Part shown: piece after piece, positions 32,875 to 43,646 of the stretch | How positions within the stretch are numbered: position 1 is the first letter of the stretch | Layout: every line of letters starts with the position of its first letter | NCBI GenBank assembly: GCA_946122785.1 | Contig: CAMGYJ010000005.1 | Location: 37,190,002-37,254,001, forward strand | Length of the DNA stretch: 64,000 bases | Direction: 5' to 3' | Source: Linum tenue | Lineage: Eukaryota; Streptophyta; Magnoliopsida; Malpighiales; Linaceae | Program-made: the position numbers and the translations under genes | The notes under the pieces: model-generated | Seen by the model: the letters and a program-made list of their open reading frames with translations, nothing else | Databases searched by the model: none | What the model was told of the DNA's origin: nothing

Positions 32875-34143
32875 ATGACCCGTAGCTAGTCGGGAGATCT
32901 ACTACCATTAGATCAGGAGCTTGAACGAACTTGCAGGAACTTCAAGCGGGCTCTAAAGGCACGACTGGCTGCGGAGGAGGAGCTATCACAGCTGCAGTTA
33001 GAAGAAGAAGAAGGCGAGATGGCTGATCCAGAGAACCGTGATGTGATCCCGGAGGAGCAGACCATGGGATCCTACTGGACCGCTAGGGCTGCAGACATGA
33101 GGTCACCCATTCAACACCCTCATGTCCCAGCCAACAACTTTGAGGTGAGCACCTCAGTGATCACCATGCTGCGCTGTTCAGTGGTGTTCCGTGGTAAGGA
33201 GGGAGAGTGCCCTCGATCACATCTCAGGCGATTCCACGAGCTCATCGATGGAATCAAGATCAATGGAGTCCCAGCAGATGCCATCCAGCTGAGGTACTTT
33301 CCATTTACTCTGGAGGGGCAAGCCAAGGAGTGGCTAGACACTCGACCTCCGGGCTCCATCACCACGTTCGCCAGCCTGGCGGACAAGTTCCTCACCCGCT
33401 ACCATCCTCCATCCAAGACAGCTGATCTGCAGAAGCAAATTACACATTTTTCTCAGGATGAGGATGAGACCATTAGGGATGCTTGGGAGAGATACACCAG
33501 CCTCTTTCTCAGGTGTCCCAATCATGGTTTCAATGATGCATTCAAGGTGGGCACCTTCTATCACGCCCTCTTCCCGGAGGACAAGCAGCTGATTGATTCA
33601 GTTTGTGGCGGGAACATGCTGACAAAAACCCCGCCACAGCTGAATAACCTCTTTGAGGAGATGGCGGAGAACGGGTACGACTGGGGCACTGCCAGGAGAT
33701 CGAGACGAGCACCTGGACGGGGTGTGCATGCTGTGGGCACCCAGTCATCTGATTTGGTGCATGTGGTATCGAAGATGGTTTCAACTATCGATCGTCCTGG
33801 TTTGATTGCAGGTATAGGACAGTGCAGGCGATGAACTGCCAGTGGTGTGAGAGCTCTCATCACACCGTGGAGGACTGTCAGGCGATGAGGGAGTCGTCTA
33901 CTCCCTAGGAGCAGGTGGACTTCATCGGGAATGCCAGGCGCTTGACCCCTACAGCAACACCTATAACGAAGGGAGCGCCAACATCCTAACTTTTCCTAGG
34001 CTGGGCCAAATCCCAGACCACCAGCTCCCCAGGGACCACCCGGTTTTCAGAGGCCTCCATACCAGCCCAGACAGGGGCAATTTCAGCAGCCACAGCAGCC
34101 ACTCTACCCGCCCAGACAGGGACCAGTTCCACCTCAGTCACAG
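32875..34143 (+). pseudogene. Athila gag remnant
   Basis: The natural start appears to be ATG 32875, but codon 5 is TAG (32887-32889). Downstream the frame is open through an acidic helix (RLAAEEELSQLQLEEEE) into the gag core at 33019-33834 (RSHLRRFHELIDGIKING, LEGQAKEWLDTRPPGSI). A frameshift near 33790-33830 displaces the CCHC knuckle (CQWC-x4-H-x4-C, about 33838-33880) and the following Gln/Pro-rich part. Gag would build the cytoplasmic particle; this copy cannot make a complete one. Confidence 0.85.
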
Positions 34144-36244
34144 GTGCGACCATTTCAGCAGGCAGGGGCAGCACCTGCAGCCCCAGTACAAAGTGACCCG
34201 ATGGCGGAATTGAGAGATCTGGTGGGTTCTCTGGCCACCTCCAGTGCAAATAAATTCAATAACATTGAGCAGTTAATGGAGAAAGCTTCAGGCAAGTTCT
34301 TGGAGCTAGAAGCTGGTCAGAGAAACACACAGGCTGTGCTGCGAGATATACAGACCCAGCTTGGTGGTGTTGCCCAGGCTGTTGCTCGGAGGACTCCAGG
34401 TACTTTGCCTGATCAGACCATCCCTCACCCGCAGGACCCGGATGCCAACTGCAGTGCCATCACAACCAGGAGTGGCAAGGTGACTGCCGATCCACCTGTT
34501 CGGGCAGAGGAGAGAGAGACCCTTGCTTCAGCACTTCCAGCTAATCAGGAAGAAATGGAGAAGGAGGTTGATGTGCCTGCTCCTAAACCGCAACCAGTGG
34601 TGAAGGAGTATGTACCACAGCTTCCCTTTCCTACTCGGCTGCACAAGGACCGACTGGAGACTGAGTTTGCCAAATTCATGGCAATGCTGAAGCAGGTGAA
34701 TATTAGCATGCCCTTCGTGGAGGCATTATCGAAGATGCCCAAGTATGCCAAGTTCATGAAGGATCTTCTCACCAACAAGAGGAAGCTTGGGGAGTTGTCC
34801 ACGGTGATGCTAAACGAGGAGTGTTCTGCCATCCTGCAGAACAAACTACCAGAGAAGCGAAAAGACCCAGGGAGTTTCACTATCCCTTGCATGATTGGTA
34901 GTTTGCATGTAGGGAAGTCCTTGGCGGATTTAGGCGCTAGCATTAATGTCATGCCATATTCACTGTTTAAGAAGCTAGGCCTAGGTGAACCCAGTAATAC
35001 TAGGATGAGCATACAGCTTGCTGATAGATCTATTGTGCATCCTAGGGGTATAGCAGAGGACTTGATAGTCGCAGTAGAGCCATTTTCATATCCTGTTGAT
35101 TTTGTGATTTTGGACATTAATGAGGATGTTGATGTGCCATTGATACTGGGTAGACCTTTTCTCGCTACCGCCAAGGCGCTGATTGATGTTAATGATGGAA
35201 AACTGATTTTAAGAGCTGGGGGTGAACAAATCACCTTCTCTGTTTCTGATAATATGAAACACCCCCAGCTCCATGATGATCTTGATTACTGTGATGTTGT
35301 TGCTGATTTTGAGACCGCACTCGCCATCACGAGTGCGGGTACTGATGATTTCCTTGAGCGTTGTCTTTTGCTAGGGGAACATGCATCACAGGATATGCAG
35401 CTGGAGGCGCAGCTTGCGGAGCTGGACGAGGCTGCGAGCGAGGGGCGAGAGATACCATTCAAGCCGATCCCCATCTCGCCCCGGCTCGCTACATCATTGG
35501 AGGAGCCACCAGAGTTGGAGCTTAAACCCCTCCCATCTCATCTGGAGTATGCATTTCTCTGGGAGGGGAATAAGCTCCCGGTGATTATTAGCTCGGATCT
35601 GACACCCGAGCAGAAGAGCAGGCTGGTGGCTCTACTGCAGAAGTATGCCCGGGCCATGGCATGGAAGATCACCGACATCAGCGGCATTAGCCCATCCTTC
35701 TGCTCCCACAGAATTTTGATGGAGGATGAGGTTAAGCCAGTCCGGCAGCCGCAGAGGAGATTGTCTCCTAACCTGGAGGCAGTGGTCCGGGCAGAGATTG
35801 TGAAGCTCATGGATGCAGGGATCATCTTTGCTATATCTGATAGCAAGTGGGTCAGCCCCACTCAGGTGGTCCCGAAGAAAGGTGGGATGACTGTGGTCCC
35901 GAATGAGAAGAAGGAGTTGATCCCGATGCGGACCGTGACCGGCTGGAGAGTCTGCATCGATTACCGGCGCCTGAACGACGCCACCAGGAAAGATCATTTT
36001 CCCCTACCTTTCATTGATCAGATGCTGGAGAGGTTGGCGGGCCATGAGTTCTATTGCTTCCTGGATGGCATGTCTGGTTACTTCCAGATTCCTATTGCAC
36101 CGGAGGATCAGGCGAAGACCACATTCACTTGTCCCATCGGCACTTTTGCTTACCGGAGGATTCCATTTGGGCTGTGTAACGCACCGGCGACCTTCCAGAG
36201 GTGCATGCTGGCTATCTTCGACCGACTGGTTGGAGAGATCATGG
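34144..36244 (+). pseudogene. Athila protease and N-terminal reverse transcriptase
   Basis: Open frame in which the aspartic protease core is DLGASI (Asp at 34927) with ILGRPFLATA downstream, then a linker and RT fingers/palm (WRVCIDYRRLNDATRKDHFP, CFLDGMSGYFQIPI, FGLCNAPATFQRCM). It ends at VGEIM, where the non-autonomous LTR element is inserted at 36245. The conserved FMDD box lies on the far side, at 40172-40183. Confidence 0.9.
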
Positions 36245-37202
36245 CTTAATACGCCCCTGGGGGGTGTATGTTATCAAAGTCACGCAGCTAACGACTCAAT
36301 CGCAGAATCGATTGAGCTCGAATCAAGAACGAAGTGTTCTTAATACGAACTTGGATAAAACGGAACCAAAAGGACAAATCCACACCTGGGGATAGCTCGA
36401 TTGGTATAAAAGGGTAGTTGCTCGACCACGATTGAAGTGACTATTCAATCGATACACAAGCTCAGCAAGTTTGGAATCCACCAAACCCAAAACAAGTCGC
36501 AACTTGCACAAACCAAACGGTTCTCAATTTCGATTAATCAAAGTCTTCTGTTTTACAACGTAAATAGAACGGTATTTAAAGGCAAATAAAACCTAATACA
36601 AATCTAGATGAACAAGGAAACAATTAAGGTAAAAACAAACTCTAAAAAGGACTCTAAATTCGGCCATAAACTTCCTTTCTCGAAGCACAAGTAAGCTGCC
36701 CGCAAAACAGTCAAAAGGCAGCTTTCGTACTAACTTCGCGCCCTTCGTTTGAGACCTTCCAGAACTCCGATCTTTCATCCGATTCCTTCCCTTGGCAGAT
36801 AAACATACCTAGTTTCATGTTGTAGAAGCCTTTGGTCTCGAATCAGATCCATGCTCCTTGAATTGAGCTCCAAAGTAGGCTTCACAAAACAGTTTTCTGC
36901 CTTAGCCATTTTCTGGCAGTTTTCCAGTTTTGAGGTAGCAACTTTGAGGCCTTGGAAAACAACCTTAATGACATCATCTGGATCCAAAAAGCATACCATT
37001 GGAAACATGGCAACTTTATCTGCAAAAACAACTCTTGATCTCCAATTTACATTGAGCCATTTGTGAGATACAAGCTTCCAAAGTAGGCTACCTGAAACTG
37101 TTTCAACACTTAGCCAAAAATCAGAATTCTTCAAGTGAGTTGAGATGACTTCTTTGACAAGCAATTCTGAATTGTGGATTGATCCAATTGGGATCATATC
37201 AG
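36245..37202 (-). repeat. 3' LTR of the non-autonomous element
   Basis: On the minus strand it begins CTGATATGATCCC and ends GGGGCGTATTAAG. It encodes the last 142 or so residues of the minus-strand frame 36775-37584. Confidence 0.85.
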
Positions 37203-37584
37203 GCTCTCCCTCTTCAAAAAGCTTTGACCTCAAAGCTTGAAGCTTTCTTATGTCAAAATCGTCACAAAATTCCTCCCAAATCGAGTCACGAAATAGGTAC
37301 CTCGAACTTGCAATGTCGAACTTCAAAACTTCATTAACTCGCGAATTGGTAGCTGTTTTCCACGATTCAAGTTCCGTGACATTCGTGGGACTCCAATGGA
37401 CCTTTCCCACGCAAAAAGTGTGCTCAAACAAACCCAGAACTCGTCCTTGAATTTTTCCAGAATCCGGCGCCGGCAAGGATTCCGACGAGCTCTTCAAAAT
37501 TGGAGACTTCCGATTCATGCCGTTTTGATCCAATTCGCTGCCTCTAATCGATTCGTATGGCTTGTAGGAGTTGTGACCATCCAT
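36775..37584 (-). CDS. ORF of unknown function spanning interior and 3' LTR
   Basis: Open frame of 269 codons that starts in the interior, reads through the purine tract (as EEGEP) and continues for about 142 codons inside the LTR (NSELLVKEVISTHLKNSDFW, FLDPDDVIKVVFQGLKVA). The LTR-encoded half also appears in the other LTR (39739-40209). No known domain. A long frame conserved in both LTR copies reflects recent duplication, not selection. Confidence 0.35.
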   Translation of the reverse strand: MDGHNSYKPYESIRGSELDQNGMNRKSPILKSSSESLPAPDSGKIQGRVLGLFEHTFCVGKVHWSPTNVTELESWKTATNSRVNEVLKFDIASSRYLFRDSIWEEFCDDFDIRKLQALRSKLFEEGEPDMIPIGSIHNSELLVKEVISTHLKNSDFWLSVETVSGSLLWKLVSHKWLNVNWRSRVVFADKVAMFPMVCFLDPDDVIKVVFQGLKVATSKLENCQKMAKAENCFVKPTLELNSRSMDLIRDQRLLQHETRYVYLPREGIG

Positions 37585-37761
37585 TCCTTGGCGTCTAAGT
37601 CGATCAGATTGTTCCCAATTAACATCCGCACATTTCCCGCCGTCGGGAAATTTAAAATTCCCAGAATCCGGCGAGTCAATTCCAGTTTCCGGCGACGCGA
37701 AATCGAATTTGGGAACTTTTAACCCAGGCCTTTTCGTTCCGGTTTCGTTGCTCCTACACCA

Positions 37762-38544
37762 TCATGGAGACTCCAAAAATTGATCCCAAGGGTTTAATTG
37801 CATTGGTTTGGCACCAAACTCCACAACCCATTCACCCATTTTTACTTCCTCGAGTTTCACGTTTGAAACCGAAATTTGCGAATTGGGCGTTTGTAATCCA
37901 GGGGTCTTTGCGGCTAATTGAACGATCCTACAGCTTCCTGGGACTGTGTGTGTTGATTCCGAAGCAGCCTGTGGTGTCGAATCATGCCCGGTCTCCCCAC
38001 CCCATTCGGCCATTTTTGCTACGTGTTCGAGCAATTGCAGGGGTAAATGAACTCGAATTAGAACCCTCAATTTTGGTGTAATCGAGCCAGCCTGATCGAG
38101 GGGAGAGCTTCTCGCTGCTGTAGGGCATGTGCTGGGCTGAGTAGCTTTGATCGACATCTTGCCCAGAGCGCCACCGAATTCTACCTCTCTCCTGCTCTGC
38201 ATCCTCGTCGTCGGCGAACAGAGTATCGCTGCACTCGTCACCAGGCTGATTCGCGCGTCGGTGGTTGGCTCCGAGCCATATCCTACCTCTCTAATTCCTC
38301 CTTCGACGTCCACGGACACATCTCTGGCCTCGGAGAGCTCTTCCCTTCCTTCTTCGTCGTCGGACACGCTGCCGGCGCCGTTACTCTGTTTTTTAACAAC
38401 AAGACAGGGCTCGTTGCACGTGGTCTGTTCCGCCGCCAAATTCGCCTTAGGAAGTTTTCGAAAACTCATGAAATTGAAACCAACATGCCTTTGAACCCAC
38501 AACTGAGCCTTGGATTCTTTTTCCTCGTTTCGATTCTGCTCCAT
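37762..38544 (-). CDS. ORF of unknown function in the non-autonomous element
   Basis: Open frame of 260 codons, charged at the N-terminus (MEQNRNEEKESKAQLWVQRH) and low in recognisable motifs. It lies 39 bp after the protease frame on the same strand. I recognise no domain. It may be captured host sequence or non-coding filler that happens to be open. Confidence 0.35.
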   Translation of the reverse strand: MEQNRNEEKESKAQLWVQRHVGFNFMSFRKLPKANLAAEQTTCNEPCLVVKKQSNGAGSVSDDEEGREELSEARDVSVDVEGGIREVGYGSEPTTDARISLVTSAAILCSPTTRMQSRREVEFGGALGKMSIKATQPSTCPTAARSSPLDQAGSITPKLRVLIRVHLPLQLLEHVAKMAEWGGETGHDSTPQAASESTHTVPGSCRIVQLAAKTPGLQTPNSQISVSNVKLEEVKMGEWVVEFGAKPMQLNPWDQFLESP

Positions 38545-38583
38545 CTGTCTTAAATCGCCAAAAACTGCATCGGGTGATAGAGG

Positions 38584-39075
38584 TTACAGCTTGATCCTCC
38601 TGCCTTCATGTTTGAATGCGTATGAATTCTCCCAACCATCATGAATAACTCGTCTATCGAATTGCCAAGGCCTACCCAACAGAATATGCACGTTTTGCAT
38701 TGGAACTACGTCACAGAGAACCGTATCGCGGTACTTACCAATGCTGAATTCGATTGTCGCCTGTTTGTTGACCTTCACGTCTCCATGTTCATTGAGCCAG
38801 GTGAGATGATACGGGTTAGGATGCTTCTGGGTTTTCAATTCAAGCTTTCGTACGGCATATTCACTGATCAAATTCGCGCAACTCCCTCCATCGATTACCA
38901 ACGAAAGAATTTTGCCGTCAACGTCACACCGGCTGTGAAATAAGTTGTCTCGCTGCTCATCGGACTCCCTATGCTTGATTATGGCTGCTGGGGACTTCTC
39001 TTTCCCACAAAATCGATCCTGCTGCTCCTCCTTACTGCCCACTACCAACTCCTTTGCTCGAAGGGAGTTTTCCAT
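38584..39075 (-). CDS. Gypsy-type aspartic protease-like ORF
   Basis: Frame of 163 codons just inside the 5' LTR. VIDGGSCANLISEYAVRKL is the plant gypsy retropepsin-like active-site region (DGGS in place of DTGA), and VHILLGRPWQFDRRVIHDG is the conserved second half. No gag, RT or integrase follows, so this is the only part of gypsy pol kept by the element. It may be processed into nothing useful, or the frame may be kept passively because the insertion is young. Confidence 0.75.
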   Translation of the reverse strand: MENSLRAKELVVGSKEEQQDRFCGKEKSPAAIIKHRESDEQRDNLFHSRCDVDGKILSLVIDGGSCANLISEYAVRKLELKTQKHPNPYHLTWLNEHGDVKVNKQATIEFSIGKYRDTVLCDVVPMQNVHILLGRPWQFDRRVIHDGWENSYAFKHEGRRIKL

Positions 39076-39192
39076 TGCAATTTCTCACGAAACAGCAGCT
39101 GTAATACACGAACAGGGGCTGCCCTGTTTTAAACACGAATTCGCTTGTACCAAAACAGTCGATTTCTTCTTCTCCTTCGCCCTTGTGTAGAA

Positions 39193-39208
39193 CCGGGCTC
39201 TGATACCA
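39193..39208 (-). other. Primer-binding site of the non-autonomous element
   Basis: Minus strand TGGTATCAGAGCCCGG, initiator tRNA-Met type, no spacer from the repeat. Confidence 0.85.
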
Positions 39209-40166
39209 CTTAATACGCCCCTGGGGGGTGTATGTTATCAAAGTCACGCAGCTAACGACTCAATCGCAGAATCGATTGAGCTCGAATCAAGAACGAAGCG
39301 TTCTTAATACGAACTTGGATAAAACGGAACCAAAAGGACAAATCCACACCTGGGGATAGCTCGATTGGTATAAAAGGGTAGTTGCTCGACCACGATTGAA
39401 GTGACTATTCAATCGATACACAAGCTCAGCAAGTTTGGAATCCACCAAACCCAAAACAAGTCGCAACTTGCACAAACCAAACGGTTCTCAATTTCGATTA
39501 ATCAAAGTCTTCTGTTTTACAACGTAAATAGAACGGTATTTAAAGGCAAATAAAACCTAATACAAATCTAGATGAACAAGGAAACAATTAAGGTAAAAAC
39601 AAACTCTAAAAAGGACTCTAAATTCGGCCATAAACTTCCTTTCTCGAAGCACAAGTAAGCTGCCCGCAAAACAGTCAAAAGGCAGCTTTCGTACTAACTT
39701 CGCGCCCTTCGTTCGAGACCTTCCAGAACTCCGATCTTTCATCCGATTCCTTCCCTTGGCAGATAAACATACCTAGTTTCATGTTGTAGAAGCCTTTGGT
39801 CTCGAATCAGATCCATGCTCCTTGAATTGAGCTCCAAAGTAGGCTTCACAAAACAGTTTTCTGCCTTAGCCATTTTCTGGCAGTTTTCCAGTTTTGAGGT
39901 AGCAACTTTGAGGCCTTGGAAAACAACCTTAATGACATCATCTGGATCCAAAAAGCATACCATTGGAAACATGGCAACTTTATCTGCAAAAACAACTCTT
40001 GATCTCCAATTTACATTGAGCCATTTGTGAGATACAAGCTTCCAAAGTAGGCTACCTGAAACTGTTTCAACACTTAGCCAAAAATCAGAATTCTTCAAGT
40101 GAGTTGAGATGACTTCTTTGACAAGCAATTCTGAATTGTGGATTGATCCAATTGGGATCATATCAG
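39209..40166 (-). repeat. 5' LTR of the non-autonomous element
   Basis: Length 958 bp, two substitutions from its partner. Its minus-strand end directly abuts the primer site. Confidence 0.85.
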
Positions 40167-41040
40167 AGGTCTTCATGGATGATTTCTCGGTATATGGAGA
40201 CTCCTTCACTCATTGTCTCCATAACCTGGAACTCGTTCTGAAGAGGTGCGAGGAGACTAATCTGGCACTCAGCTGGGAGAAGTGCCATTTCATGGTTCGT
40301 GAGGGCATCGTGCTCGGGCACAAGATCTCCAAGAAGGGGATTGAGGTAGATCGCGCGAAGATTGAGACGATCAGTCAGCTACCTCCTCCCGTTTCTGTGA
40401 AGGGGATTCGCAGCTTTCTGGGACATGCAGGCTTTTACCGGCGCTTCATCAAAGATTTCTCGAAGATTGCCCTGCCGTTGACCAAGCTGCTGGAGAAGGA
40501 TGCGCCATTCCAGTTCACTCCCGAGTTCACAGCTGCATTTGACACTCTGAAGGAGAAGCTTACCCATGCCCCTATCATGGTGACTCCTGACTGGTCTCTT
40601 CCTTTTGAGCTGATGTGCGATGCGAGTGACTATGCAGTCGGAGAAGTTCTGGGTCAGAGACGCGAGAAACACTTCCAGCCCATCTACTACGCGTCGAAGA
40701 CCTTGAACGATGCACAGGAGAACTACACCACCACAGAGAAGGAGCTCCTCGCTCTGGTGTATGCGTTTGACAAGTTCCGACCCTATCTGGTGCTCTCTCA
40801 TGTGGTGGTCTACACTGACCACTCGGTGATTCGTAACCTGATGAGCAAGGCTGATGCAAAGCCTCGGCTCATCCGCTGGATCCTGCTGCTGCAGGAGTTT
40901 GATATCGAGATCCGGGACAAGAAGGGAGCCGAGAATGTTGCTGCAGATCATCTCTCACGGTTGGAAGCCCCTCCGGTGGACAACTTCGAGGAAAAGATCG
41001 ACGACTCCTTCCCGGGTGAGCGCTGGATCCTGACTTTGCC
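40167..41040 (+). pseudogene. Athila reverse transcriptase (C-terminal part) and RNase H
   Basis: Continues the frame broken at 36244. The catalytic FMDD box is at 40172-40183, followed by the RT thumb (GIRSFLGHAGFYRRFIKDFS), RNase H (MCDASDYAVGEVLGQRREK, ALVYAFDKFRPYL) and AADHLSRL. The frame shifts by one base near 41020, so the integrase is in another frame. Confidence 0.9.
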
Positions 41041-42300
41041 AATTATCTGGTGGGCAACCAGTTACCCAAGGGGATGGCTACTCATGCGAAGCGCAAGTTC
41101 TTCTCCGATCTGAAGCACTACTTCTGGGAGGATCCTTACCTCTTCAGAATTGGAGCAGATGGCGTGATCCGGCGCTGTGTCATGGAGCATGAGATGGGAG
41201 ACATCCTGTCTCAATGTCACGAGGGACCCACTGGAGGTCATCATGGAGGAACCCGCACGGCGCGGAAGGTGCTACAGTCGGGCTTCTATTGGCCCTCGCT
41301 CTTCAAGGATGCAGACACCTTCGCACGCCAGTGCGACCGCTGCCAAAGGTCAGGTAACATTTCTGCCCGGGATGAGATGCCCCAACATATATATGTTATT
41401 TGTGAAATTTTTGATGTTTGGGGTATCGATTTCATGGGCCCATTCCCTCCATCTTTTGGCAATCTGTACATTTTGGTTGCAGTGGACTACGTCTCGAGGT
41501 GGGCAGAAGCTCAAGCCATGCCCACCAATGATGCAAGATGGGTCTGCTCATTTCTGAAGCAGCTGTTCTCCCGGTTCGGGACACCTCGCGCCATTATTAG
41601 TGATAGAGGAACCCATTTTCAGGGGCAATTCACTAAACTCCTCTCTCGCTATGGTGTTAAGCATAAGGTGTCGGTGGCCTATCATCCCCAGTCAAATGGG
41701 CAGGCCGAGCTGACGAACCGGGAATTAAAAAGGATAATTGAAAAGACGGTGGATCAGTCCCGCAAGGATTGGTCCACCAAGCTCGATGATGCTCTCTGGG
41801 CGTATAGGACTGCCTATAAGAACCCGATTGGCACTTCTCCCTATAGGCTTGTCTATGGGAAGGCGTGCCATTTGCCGGTAGAGCTAGAGCACAAGGCCTT
41901 CTGGGCCATTAAGTTGCTAAACATGGATTTGAGTGTTGCAGGTACAGAACGTAAGTTGCAGCTACTGGAGTTGGAGGAGTGGCGTTACCACGCCTACGAG
42001 AACACCCTGCTCTACAAAGAGCGCACCAAGCGTCTCCACGACGCTAGGTTGAGGGGCCCGAAGGAGTTTCAGGTAGGTGATCGTGTTCTGCTCTTTAATG
42101 CCCGCCTGAAACTCTTTCCGGGCAAGCTCCGTTCGAGGTGGTCGGGTCCCTTCACGGTGACCCAAGTTTTCCCGCATGGTGCGGTGGAGATCAGCAATGC
42201 TCAAACCGAGCCCTTCAAGGTGAATGGCCACCTCCTAAAGTTGTACTTGGGAAGTGCTGTCGAGCGCGCAGAGCTGCTGATCAAGCTCGAGGACCCTTAG
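41030..42300 (+). pseudogene. Athila integrase
   Basis: The ATG at 41050 is internal; homology ([15 protein letters not shown]) extends upstream to the frameshift near 41020. Zinc-binding HHCC region ([25 protein letters not shown]), DDE core ([40 protein letters not shown]) and a C-terminal DNA-binding tail ([19 protein letters not shown]), with the stop at 42298-42300. The domain itself is intact; only its link to RT is broken. Confidence 0.92.
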
Positions 42301-42469
42301 TTCCTCTACTGGCGTCCAGCTAAAAGACGGTAAAGAAGCACTTGTGGGGAGGCAACCCCACCGAGGTTTGCATTTTCTTACTCTTTTTCCTTTGATTTTT
42401 GGTGTTTTTGAGTCTTGAGACGTTGATCCAGAGTCATGTGTCGGTTTTTGAGTGAAAACAGGTTGAATT

Positions 42470-42840
42470 CGGGGCTCCAGCATGTCGCACGGCCAGGTCC
42501 TCAACTTGCACGGCCGTGCGGATTTCTCTCCTTGGCCGTGCAAGCTCTCGGCAAAAAGCGCACGGCCAAAAGTGCATGTTGCACGGCCGTGTGACTCAAC
42601 CTGGCCTGGCCGTGTGGCCGACACGGGCAAAAAATTGTCTCGCACGGCCGTGTGAAATTCTCCCCCTGGCCGTGCGAGCTCTCGGCAAAATCCGCACGGC
42701 CAAATGTGCACACTGCACGGCCGTGCGGAATTCCTCGGCCAGGACGAGTCGGCCAGCACGGGCAAAAGCACCACCTGCACGGCCGTGCGAGCCTGCCCGT
42801 GCGGACGAGGCACGACCTATAAATTCGGCCTGCACGGCCT
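42470..42840 (+). repeat. Cluster of CACGGCCGTG palindromes in the Athila interior
   Basis: Full words (GCACGGCCGTGCG, GCACGGCCGTGTG) alternate with half-words (TGGCCGTGCG, GCACGGCCAA) and CGGCAAAA linkers, about a dozen in 370 bp. The same words form the cluster in both LTRs (31505-31800, 47080-47370). Confidence 0.85.
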
Positions 42841-43646
42841 AGCAGGTCAGTTTTTTCAAAAAACCTCGCCGGAATCCTCTGTCCTCGCCGGAGAAAACCG
42901 CGACCAAACCCCCATTTTTCATTTTTTCGGCCACTTTGGGTCATTTTTTCACCGAATCAACAACAAACCCACCCTTTCTACACCCAAAGCGGCCTATCCC
43001 TCGATTTTGAGCGAGTTTGGACGACGTTTTATCGCCGGAGGCGATTTCCGGCGAGACTCCGACGAGCACTTCCGGCCAGTTTTTCGGCGTTTCGTCACTT
43101 CCTTTGCCTTCCCCTCATCATCCCCTACACCTCTACTTGAGTCACCAGGTTTGATTTTGCCCTTAACTGTGTTAATTGTGGAGAATTGAGTGTGTAGGGT
43201 GTATGTTAGAGAACCTTATTAAATCATGGGATTTTTGTGAAATTGATTGAGGGGAATGCATGGAATGTGAATGAATTGTGTTGGGCAAAGTCCCCCTTGC
43301 TTGTTTGAGCCTTGTGTGCAAGAATTGTGCCAATTTCATGCCTAGCTTAATAGTGCACACAAGGTGTTCGATGAAATGCCTGTCTTTCATGCCATGTTGT
43401 GGCCACCGGTTGGGGCCCTTAATGACGTAGTTTGAGGGTGTATTTGCTATGGATGTAAACCTTGAGTTGCCTATTTTCTCGTGAATGTGTACCCCCACTC
43501 AGATTATGCTTGATTTATCGAGTTGTTGACCCCCGAACTATGGATGAAACTATGGTCGGCTGTTTTTCTGTTCTTAATTGTGGGGGTGTGATTGACGTTT
43601 TCTTTGGCTCTTTTGGTTCCACTTTGGGGTATTCTTTTGCAGGACA

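Larger units (their letters stand above)
36245..40166 (-). mobile_element. Young non-autonomous LTR retrotransposon inside Athila RT
   Basis: Two direct repeats of exactly 958 bp (36245-37202 and 39209-40166) with only two differences seen (GTGTTC/GCGTTC near 36333; GTTTGA/GTTCGA near 36750). On the minus strand the repeat at 39209 is followed by a primer site TGGTATCAGAGCCCGG (39193-39208), and the repeat at 36245-37202 is preceded by the purine tract GAAGAGGGAGAGC, fixing minus orientation. The 2.0-kb interior has a gypsy-type protease frame but no RT or integrase. The host Athila frame rejoins exactly (GAGATCATGG + AGGTCTTC) with no target duplication, and the LTR ends are not TG...CA. Confidence 0.85.
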
